This document shows, in pieces, positions 7,686 through 12,697 of a DNA stretch of 12,697 nucleotides; position 1 is the first letter of the stretch, and each line of letters opens with the position of its first letter. This DNA is from an uncultured bacterium (GTDB taxonomy: Bacteria > Bacillota > Clostridia > Lachnospirales > Anaerotignaceae): assembly GCA_905214825.1 (NCBI GenBank), contig CAJMNV010000053.1:1-12697 (forward strand). The letters are read 5' to 3'. Position numbers and translations under genes: made by a program. Under the pieces are notes generated by a model. The model did no database searches, had not been told where the DNA came from, and saw nothing but the letters and a program-made list of their open reading frames with translations.

Positions 7686-8282
7686 ATGTTGCTTTGTTTA
7701 CTGCTTGCCATATCATTGAGCGTAGACGCATTTAGCACTGGCATTGCATATGGTCTGCGTCAAATACAATTCCCTCTTTTGTCCCGCTTTTGTATCGCAT
7801 TGGAAACATTTTTGTTATTGACTTTGTTTTTATTGGCTGGTTCATTTTTTGCCGCATTATTTCCTGTACATTTGGCAGAATACATCGCCACATTATTTTT
7901 ATTTTGTTTTGGTTTATGGCTTTGTTTGCAGTGTTGTATCAAACCAAAAGAAAGCAAAACAGATTTTTTATCCTTTTTGCAACAGCCTTCCCGTTGTGAT
8001 AAAAACCATTCTGCGATATTAGAACCAAAAGAAGCATTGCTGTTGGGATTTGTGCTTTCTGCGGATGCTTGTGGCGTTGGGATTAGTGTTTCGGTGGGCG
8101 GATTTTCTGTATTTTTTTTACCCTTTTTTGCCTCTGTCACACAGATATTATTTTTATCATTGGGTACATTTTGTGGCAATCATTTACAAAGTGCCACAAA
8201 ATGCAAAGAAGAATATGCCACATTGTTTTCTGGCAGCATATTGATTTGTATTGCATTATTTCGTTTTTTTTCCATATTGTGA
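7686..8282 (+). CDS. ytaF: YtaF/MntP-like six-helix membrane protein
   Basis: The 198-residue product is an integral membrane protein with six hydrophobic segments (about residues 1-23, 30-59, 62-85, 114-137, 138-166 and 175-198). A hydrophilic loop (about 85-112) joins two related halves. Each half carries an LSxDA-type motif: SLSVDAFSTGIAYGLR near the N-terminus and LSADACGVGIS in the second half. This pattern belongs to the family that includes the manganese exporter MntP and the sporulation membrane protein YtaF. The YGLR after the first motif and the length fit YtaF better. AAAGGAGG lies eight bases before the ATG at 7686; the open frame extends 53 codons further upstream but without such a site. 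It may carry divalent cations, which would suit its ATPase neighbour, but transport is inferred. Several Cys residues are present. Confidence 0.75.
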   Translation: MLLCLLLAISLSVDAFSTGIAYGLRQIQFPLLSRFCIALETFLLLTLFLLAGSFFAALFPVHLAEYIATLFLFCFGLWLCLQCCIKPKESKTDFLSFLQQPSRCDKNHSAILEPKEALLLGFVLSADACGVGISVSVGGFSVFFLPFFASVTQILFLSLGTFCGNHLQSATKCKEEYATLFSGSILICIALFRFFSIL

Positions 8283-8292
8283 AAAATTTATC

Positions 8293-8321
8293 TTTTCAAA
8301 ATACAACTTTTATGCTATGAT
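8293..8321 (+). promoter_or_regulatory. Promoter for the tandem small-protein genes
   Basis: TTTTCA (8293-8298), 17 bases, then TATGAT (8316-8321) preceded by TGC, an extended -10. It is placed 25 bases before the first ATG, between the ytaF-like stop and the new ribosome binding site. Confidence 0.5.
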
Positions 8322-8345
8322 ATTACTACAAAGGAGGGAAAAGCC

Positions 8346-8600
8346 ATGTTGTCATTCAAAAGCACAGAACTGCTGACTGTCTTTTCATTGGAAGAACAGT
8401 ACAAATTGCGGACAATATTAGAGCAAAACGGCATTTCTTACACCGTATCCGTAAAACATCAAAACGATTGTTATGGTTTTTTCCCTGTTGTTGGTGCCGA
8501 GGAAATGTTGACACAACCTATGCAATATGTATTTTATGTGCATGAAAAAGACAAACAACAAGCTGTTTCTGTATTGCAAAAGGGAGGGGTATCATTATGA
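8346..8600 (+). CDS. Small conserved protein, first of a tandem paralogous pair (DUF2007-like)
   Basis: An 84-residue cytoplasmic protein with no signal peptide or membrane segment. The ribosome binding site AAAGGAGGG lies eight bases before the ATG. The order of elements is a beta strand (LLTVFS, residues 9-14), then EEQYKLRTILEQNGISY (16-32), a strand, a variable loop, then a strand-helix (QYVFYVHEKDKQQAVSVLQ, about 60-78). That beta-alpha-beta-beta-alpha-type order, with QxxKLRxxLExNGI, resembles the 'putative signal transducing protein' family (DUF2007), but I cannot confirm membership. It is clearly related to the next gene: both have EQxKxRxxLxxNxIxY and a C-terminal YxxYVxxxDxxxA. Its stop overlaps the next start (ATGA), so the two are translationally coupled. 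Function unknown. Confidence 0.8.
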   Translation: MLSFKSTELLTVFSLEEQYKLRTILEQNGISYTVSVKHQNDCYGFFPVVGAEEMLTQPMQYVFYVHEKDKQQAVSVLQKGGVSL

Positions 8601-8848
8601 TTACTGTATTCAACCGTAAAGAAGTTTGCGACACCTATGACATGACAGAACAGACAAAAGTACGCAATGTACTCAAAGACAACAACATTCATTATGATAT
8701 TGTAACCAAATACATGACCTCTCCATCTCCATTGGGTGGTAGAGAATTGGCCACGTATGGCTTGGATTTGAGCCACTGTATTGAATACAAAATTTATGTC
8801 AAGAAGCAAGATTATGAAACTGCAATGTATTTGCTTTCTATTTCTTAA
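8597..8848 (+). CDS. Small conserved protein, second of the tandem paralogous pair (DUF2007-like)
   Basis: An 83-residue soluble protein whose ATG overlaps the stop of the preceding gene by four bases; its ribosome binding site GGGAGGGG lies inside that gene. Residues 2-5 (ITVF) form the first strand. EQTKVRNVLKDNNIHY (18-33) aligns without gaps with the same block of its neighbour. EYKIYVKKQDYETAMYLL (about 64-81) aligns with the neighbour's C-terminal block. The middle part (SPSPLGGRELATYG) differs fully from the neighbour's, so the copies probably recognise different things. I recall similar small proteins as uncharacterised in Clostridia. A strong terminator follows ten bases after the stop. 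Possible roles are a heteromeric pair or a small ligand or protein sensor; this is inference. Confidence 0.8.
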   Translation: MITVFNRKEVCDTYDMTEQTKVRNVLKDNNIHYDIVTKYMTSPSPLGGRELATYGLDLSHCIEYKIYVKKQDYETAMYLLSIS

Positions 8849-8858
8849 AAATTGATTG

Positions 8859-8888
8859 CCGCAAACAGATTTTCGTTTGCGGTTTTTT
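8859..8888 (+). terminator. Strong terminator after the tandem pair
   Basis: CCGCAAAC (8859-8866) pairs perfectly with GTTTGCGG (8875-8882) around an 8-base loop, followed by six T. It sits between the tandem pair and the next plus-strand gene, only 24 bases before that gene's ATG. Confidence 0.85.
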
Positions 8889-8912
8889 ATCGACCAAAAA
8901 AGGAGGTACATT

Positions 8913-9335
8913 ATGGGGCATCATATCAAAGCCATCATTGGCAAAACAGAAATTCTATCAAACATCGTTTCCGACTGGCATACTGCCAAACAAACAATGT
9001 TAATGGATAATTATGGATTTATTTTTTTATCAGATACATTATTTGATGACATTACAGAACAAAGCAACATTCCCAATACAATGCACCATGAAAATATGAT
9101 ATTTTTTACATCTGCCATTCATGCATTTTTGTCAAAATACAGCCAAAATGGAAAATTGGCATATATCGAAACAGATTTTTTCGGTGGACATGGCACACGA
9201 ACAGGCATATTGTTTGAAAATATGCAAGTATCCATTACCCCAACGTCCAATATCACAAAAATATTGCATCAGCTTGGTATTGTTTATCAAAACCCATTTG
9301 CTGCCATCGGACTTTCCAAACATCGTTTTTTATAA
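8913..9335 (+). CDS. Uncharacterised 140-residue protein
   Basis: I do not recognise this family. The start at 8913 has AAAGGAGG eight bases upstream; the frame further upstream runs through the terminator and is rejected. The product is soluble, with no signal peptide or membrane segment. It opens MGHHIKAIIGKTEIL, has YGFIFLSDTLFDDI (residues 34-47) and, as its most conserved-looking part, AYIETDFFGGHGTRTGIL (83-100), a Gly-rich turn flanked by strands. The protein is complete, with ordinary local base composition. The ETDxFGGxGxQ/R pattern reminds me of small uncharacterised or immunity-like proteins in Firmicutes, but no toxin gene is nearby, so I assign no function. Its transcription is puzzling: a strong terminator ends 24 bases before its ATG and I see no promoter in between. 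Confidence 0.8.
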   Translation: MGHHIKAIIGKTEILSNIVSDWHTAKQTMLMDNYGFIFLSDTLFDDITEQSNIPNTMHHENMIFFTSAIHAFLSKYSQNGKLAYIETDFFGGHGTRTGILFENMQVSITPTSNITKILHQLGIVYQNPFAAIGLSKHRFL

Positions 9336-9337
9336 TC

Positions 9338-9380
9338 AAAAAGGAGAATGCTTTGACTTTTCAAAGTATTCTCCTTATTT
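9338..9380. terminator. Bidirectional terminator between convergent genes
   Basis: The 16-base arm 9341-9356 (AAGGAGAATGCTTTGA) pairs with 9361-9376 over its full length, with one G-T wobble, around a CTTT loop. A run of T follows on the minus strand (opposite 9338-9342) and T-rich sequence on the plus strand. It ends both the 140-residue gene and the DUF1846 gene. Confidence 0.88.
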
Positions 9381-9397
9381 CAATTATTTATTTTTTA

Positions 9398-10882
9398 TCA
9401 ACCATGGAATAATTTTTTTGTTTGATATTTTGGTTCACAAGTTAAATTGATGCCCAATTTTTGGAACACACTTCCATCCACACCAGACAATATTACAGAA
9501 GAATGCACTTCACAACATTTTAGTTTTTCCAGTTGTTGCATGGCAAGTTCTGCTCGACTGTCTGTTGCAGCACAAATACATAATGCAATCAATATTTCAT
9601 CTGTATGCAATCTTGGGTTATGGTTGCCCAAATTACAAACTTTTAATCGTTGTATGGGTTCTATGACTTCTGGTGCAATCAATTTTACATCTTTTTCAAT
9701 ACCTGCCAACTTTTTCAATGCATTCAAAAGCATAGCAGATGATGCCCCCAACAAAGAACTTGTCTTTCCTGTCACAATGGTGCCATCAGGCAATTCGATT
9801 GCTGCTGCTGGTGCGTTGGTTTGTTCTGCACGTTGTATTGCTGCCGCAACCACAGGACGTTGTTCCACACCTGTACCTGCTTGTTTCATCAGCAATTCCA
9901 GTTTATAGATACATTCTTCACCACCATTGCCTTTTCTCTGCTCACATAATGCTTTATAATATCTGCGTACGATTTCATTACGTGCAGCCTCTTTGACAGC
10001 TTCATCATCTACAATACAATTTCCTACCATATTGACACCCATATCTGTTGGGGATTTATAGGGAGATTGTCCATATATTTTTTCAAACATGGCATTCAAC
10101 ACAGGGAACACTTCCACATCACGATTATAATTAACCGTTGTTTTTCCATACGCCTCTAAATGGAATGGATCAATCATATTCATATCATTCAAATCCACTG
10201 TTGCTGCTTCATATGCCAAATTGACAGGGTGTTGTAATGGAATATTCCATATGGGGAATGTTTCAAATTTTGCATACCCTGCTTTGATGCCTCTTTTATT
10301 TTCATGATACAACTGGGAAAGACAAACCGCCATTTTTCCACTACCCGGTCCAGGTGCTGTCACAACAACCAATGAACGCTGTGTTTCGATATATTCATTT
10401 TTTCCGTATCCTTCTTCACTCACAATCAAAGGCACATTGCTTGGATACCCCGGAATGGTGTAATGCCGATACACACGCAATCCCAAAGCCTCTAATTTTT
10501 TCTGATAGGCAAACGCACTTTCTTGACTGCCAAATTGTGTCAATACCACACTGCCCACATACAATCCATATCCACGAAAAGCATCTATCAAACGCAATAC
10601 GTCCATATCATATGTGATACCCAAATCTCCACGAACTTTATTTTTTTCAATATCACTTGCATTGATAACAATGACAATTTCTACATCTTCTTTTAATTGT
10701 GTCAACATATTCACTTTGCTGTCTGGTTTGAACCCAGGCAGTACACGAGCTGCATGGTAATCATCAAACAACTTGCCACCAAATTCCAAATACAATTTCC
10801 CACCGAACTGCCCAATTCTTTCTTTGATGCGTTCGGACTGCATACGCAAATATTTTTCGTTATCAAATCCTATTCGTGCCAT
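9398..10882 (-). CDS. DUF1846 (UPF0371) family protein
   Basis: A 494-residue cytoplasmic protein that matches the DUF1846/UPF0371 family over its full length. Typical parts are the start MARIGFDNEKYLRMQSERI, LEFGGKLFDDYHAARVLPGF (about 32-51), and KNKVRGDLGITYDMDVLRLID (about 80-100). Others are GYGLYVGSVVLTQ, the glycine-rich APGPGSGKMA (176-185) with LSQLYHE after it, and TFPIWNIPLQHPVNLAYEAATVDL (208-231). Structures of family members are known, but to my knowledge no reaction has been assigned. The Gly-rich segment looks like a phosphate-binding loop, though it does not fit the Walker A spacing. The ATG has GGGAGA nine bases upstream. The gene appears monocistronic, between its own promoter (10934-10962) and the hairpin at 9338-9380. 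Confidence 0.92.
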   Translation of the reverse strand: MARIGFDNEKYLRMQSERIKERIGQFGGKLYLEFGGKLFDDYHAARVLPGFKPDSKVNMLTQLKEDVEIVIVINASDIEKNKVRGDLGITYDMDVLRLIDAFRGYGLYVGSVVLTQFGSQESAFAYQKKLEALGLRVYRHYTIPGYPSNVPLIVSEEGYGKNEYIETQRSLVVVTAPGPGSGKMAVCLSQLYHENKRGIKAGYAKFETFPIWNIPLQHPVNLAYEAATVDLNDMNMIDPFHLEAYGKTTVNYNRDVEVFPVLNAMFEKIYGQSPYKSPTDMGVNMVGNCIVDDEAVKEAARNEIVRRYYKALCEQRKGNGGEECIYKLELLMKQAGTGVEQRPVVAAAIQRAEQTNAPAAAIELPDGTIVTGKTSSLLGASSAMLLNALKKLAGIEKDVKLIAPEVIEPIQRLKVCNLGNHNPRLHTDEILIALCICAATDSRAELAMQQLEKLKCCEVHSSVILSGVDGSVFQKLGINLTCEPKYQTKKLFHG

Positions 10883-10933
10883 AATTCCAAATCTCCCATT
10901 AAAATCTATCTATCCTCTTATTTACGGTACAAA

Positions 10934-10962
10934 ATTATACTCTTTTTTTTATCCTTTGACAA
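10934..10962 (-). promoter_or_regulatory. Sigma-A promoter for the DUF1846 gene
   Basis: On the minus strand TTGTCA (10957-10962) and a perfect TATAAT (10934-10939) are spaced by 17 bases, with an A-rich spacer. It is the strongest promoter match in the right half of the window, giving a leader of about 45 bases. Confidence 0.7.
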
Positions 10963-10966
10963 AGGA
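10952..10966. repeat. Palindrome over the -35 of the DUF1846 promoter
   Basis: TCCTTTG (10952-10958) and CAAAGGA (10960-10966) are exact reverse complements around one central base. The -35 hexamer lies inside, as expected for a repressor operator. It does not act as a terminator for comF because A, not T, follows on that strand. Confidence 0.45.
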
Positions 10967-10999
10967 AAACGATATTTTTTTATCATTTCAGAAAAACGC

Positions 11000-11767
11000 C
11001 TAACTTTTCCTTTTATTTTTATATGAATTTGTAACGTTTTTTTCAACATCATGTTCCACAACAGCCAAACAATATACCCGCACTTCTGCCGCACCGCCAC
11101 GCAATAACGCTTTGCTACATTCATGCAATGTACTGCCAGTTGTAAAAATATCATCAACAAGCAGTATATGTTTTTCTGTAATATCTATATTTTTTTGCAA
11201 CACAAATACATTGCGTATATTTTCCCTTCTTTGTTCCGCCTGCAAACTGCTTTGTGGCACAGTGTCCACAATTCTTTGTAACAAATCCGGTATATAACAC
11301 ATATTTGTTTTTTCCACCAATTCCCGACACAGCAAATCCACTTGATTAAAACCTCTTTGCTTTTGCTTGTTTTCATGTAATGGTACAATGGTCAAAATAT
11401 CTGCCCACGTTATCCAGTCTGGCTGATTTTGATAAAAGTATTCATAAAATAAACTGCTCAAATTTTCTGCATCATGTCGATAACCATGAAATTTCAAATT
11501 TGCAATCGGTGTTTGCATCACAGCATAAGGAAATGAGGCTGCACCTTTTGTAAAAGCAAAATCTGTTGTTTTGCAACGTTGACAAACAAAATCTTCTGTA
11601 ATATGTCTGCCACAAATTTGACAGCGTTCTGGTTTGATAAATGGAATATCTGCTTTGCAAATAGGACAAAGCCGTCTTTCTTTATTTGTCACATCTAATA
11701 CTGTACCACATATTGCACAACGTGGTGGAAACAGAAAATCCAAAATCATTGTTTTTATTCGTTTCAT
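11000..11767 (-). CDS. comF: ComF family phosphoribosyltransferase-like protein
   Basis: ComF proteins are needed for uptake of transforming DNA in naturally competent bacteria; in B. subtilis comFC lies beside a helicase gene. The product is 255 residues. The N-terminal zinc region has paired cysteines, Cys17/Cys20 with Cys34/Cys37, and a second set Cys49/Cys52 with Cys62/Cys65. Then comes the PRTase-like domain: LKFHGYR (91-97), IVPLHENKQKQRGFNQ (127-142), the PQSSLQAEQRREN segment (171-183), and the PRPP-loop motif VDDIFTTGSTL (204-214). The ATG overlaps the stop of the helicase gene (ATGA), so the two are coupled. Many non-competent Clostridia also carry comF, so competence cannot be concluded. 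No clear terminator is seen in the 117 bases before the DUF1846 gene. Confidence 0.93.
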   Translation of the reverse strand: MKRIKTMILDFLFPPRCAICGTVLDVTNKERRLCPICKADIPFIKPERCQICGRHITEDFVCQRCKTTDFAFTKGAASFPYAVMQTPIANLKFHGYRHDAENLSSLFYEYFYQNQPDWITWADILTIVPLHENKQKQRGFNQVDLLCRELVEKTNMCYIPDLLQRIVDTVPQSSLQAEQRRENIRNVFVLQKNIDITEKHILLVDDIFTTGSTLHECSKALLRGGAAEVRVYCLAVVEHDVEKNVTNSYKNKRKS

Positions 11768-12627
11768 GCGTTTGCTCCATTTTGCTGTATAAAGTCATAT
11801 AAATGTTGAATACGCTCTGCAAGCCCTGTATATCTGCCCACTTCCCTATCATTTTTGACCATAGAGGATATGGTTTCTTTCAAACCTACAAGTACCACCA
11901 ATTTTTTTGCCCTTGTCACTGCGGTATACAGCAAATTTCTTGTCATAAGCATAGGTGGACCACTATGCACCGGAATAATGACAACTGGATATTCACTCCC
12001 TTGTGACTTGTGTATGGTGACTGCATATGCCAATTCCAATTCATCCAACTGGGAATAATCATAATCCACAACTTTCCCGTCATCAAAAACCACTTTTATA
12101 ATTTCTTGACTATCATCAATTTCTTTTATTGTGCCAGCATCACCGTTATAAATGCCCACACCTTCTTCACAACGCTTACCCATTGCATTGTACATACGCC
12201 ACGCAATGTTATAATTATTTTTGATTTGCATGACTTTGTCACCTTCTCGAAACACCATTTGCCGATATTCTTTTTCCACCCTTTCTTCCGATGGTGGGTT
12301 TAAAGCTGCTTGCAACACAGTATTCAAACTTTGTACGCCCAAAAGCCCTTTCCGCGTAGGGGTTAATATTTGCATATCCTGCAAGCCGTCACAGCCTGTA
12401 AATTTTGGCAATCGTGTCAATACCAAATCTTGTATCGTTTGTACCACATCATTGCCATATGTGCGTTTTACAAAAAAGAAATCTGTACCATTTGCATTAT
12501 ACACAGGGTCATCGCCTTGATTGATACGGTGTGCATTCATAATGATGGCACTTTCTTGTGCTTGTCTGAAAATGTGTTGCAAACGTACCACAGGTAATTT
12601 TGTGCTGGTTATCAAATCTTTCAACAC
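11764..12627 (-). CDS. recD2: RecD2-type ATP-dependent DNA helicase, C-terminal part (5' part missing)
   Basis: This is the C-terminal 287 residues of a superfamily 1B 5'-3' helicase of the RecD2 (RecD-like, RecBC-independent) type, which acts in DNA repair. Visible motifs are motif IV HIFRQAQES (18-26), ILTPTRKG (87-94), the SH3-like insert REGDKVMQIKNNYN (127-140) and IYNGDAGTI (159-167), motif V TIHKSQGSEYP (204-214), and motif VI LYTAVTRAKK (233-242). A full RecD2 has 700 or more residues, so Walker A and B lie beyond the right edge. The right coordinate is only the first GTG in the open part, not a real start. Upstream of it SVGPGN, the end of motif III, is still readable, but an in-frame TAG follows at 12652-12654. 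The stop codon overlaps the comF start. Confidence 0.9.
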   Translation of the reverse strand: MLKDLITSTKLPVVRLQHIFRQAQESAIIMNAHRINQGDDPVYNANGTDFFFVKRTYGNDVVQTIQDLVLTRLPKFTGCDGLQDMQILTPTRKGLLGVQSLNTVLQAALNPPSEERVEKEYRQMVFREGDKVMQIKNNYNIAWRMYNAMGKRCEEGVGIYNGDAGTIKEIDDSQEIIKVVFDDGKVVDYDYSQLDELELAYAVTIHKSQGSEYPVVIIPVHSGPPMLMTRNLLYTAVTRAKKLVVLVGLKETISSMVKNDREVGRYTGLAERIQHLYDFIQQNGANA

Positions 12628-12697
12628 ATTTCCTGGACCAACGGAAGTTGACTATTCTACAGCTCCCCCGTAAATGACTCTTGGACAATCCATGACT
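12628..12697 (-). other. Damaged motif III region of recD2 at the window edge
   Basis: Read in the helicase frame this gives RVIYGGAVE, TAG, STSVGPGN. RecD2 proteins have a segment like RLILVGDVDQLPSVGPGN here. The two align without gaps, yet Asp, Asp, Gln, Leu and Pro of the conserved GDVDQLP are all changed and Gln is a stop. The conserved sequence on either side shows it is the same gene. Sequence error or chimeric assembly at a contig end is the simplest cause; a true inactivating change is the alternative. Confidence 0.55.

Noticed and set aside
10327..10356. Walker A ATP-binding loop in the DUF1846 protein
   Set aside because: APGPGSGKM is Gly-rich, but the spacing does not fit GxxxxGK[ST], so I do not claim ATP binding.
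12652..12654. TAG read as Gln (recoded genetic code)
   Set aside because: Only one case exists and its neighbouring residues are also changed. No other gene here has an internal TAG, so an edge error fits better.
1..12697. CRISPR array, tRNA, rRNA, insertion sequence or defence operon
   Set aside because: I looked on both strands and found no regularly spaced repeats, cloverleaf, transposase or nuclease-methylase pair.

Overview
The window looks like ordinary chromosomal DNA from a low-G+C Gram-positive anaerobe of the class Clostridia, perhaps near the Lachnospiraceae. The evidence is AT-rich base composition, strong purine-rich ribosome binding sites, and a gene set typical of that group: glgC, murC, murA, walJ, rlmH, a PEGLP-type Ca2+ ATPase, a YtaF-like protein, a DUF1846 protein, comF and recD2. 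No phage, transposase, CRISPR array, rRNA or tRNA was seen. The genus is not determinable from what I can see.

Layout. Positions 1-169 hold the 5' end of glgC on the minus strand. It diverges from murC (484-1848, plus), with an AT-rich promoter region between them. murC converges on a minus-strand block read murA (4800-3544), walJ-like metallo-hydrolase (3433-2645), rlmH (2630-2151), with terminators in the convergent gap. A large P-type cation ATPase (7569-4936, minus) precedes that block and is separated from it by a terminator and by the extended -10 promoter of murA. Divergent from the ATPase is a plus-strand set: a YtaF/MntP-like membrane protein (7686-8282), two tandem, overlapping, paralogous small proteins (8346-8848), and an unrecognised 140-residue protein (8913-9335) placed just behind a strong terminator hairpin. 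The plus-strand set converges, through another strong hairpin, on a minus-strand DUF1846 gene (10882-9398). Upstream of that are comF (11767-11000) and the C-terminal part of a RecD2-type helicase (from the right edge to 11764), which overlap by ATGA.

Function. Most genes are housekeeping: glycogen synthesis (glgC), cell wall precursors (murC, murA), ribosome modification (rlmH), cell wall/DNA-linked nuclease-like hydrolase (walJ), cation transport (ATPase, possibly YtaF), DNA uptake and repair (comF, recD2). I found no multi-gene defence or novel system.

The most striking signal is not a gene. The tetranucleotide GATC occurs only twice in 12.7 kb, where some 40 copies would be expected from composition, and codon choice around Asp shows active avoidance. 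Other points worth checking are the damaged helicase motif at the right edge, the tandem small paralogues, the terminator in front of the 140-residue gene, and palindromes at two promoters.
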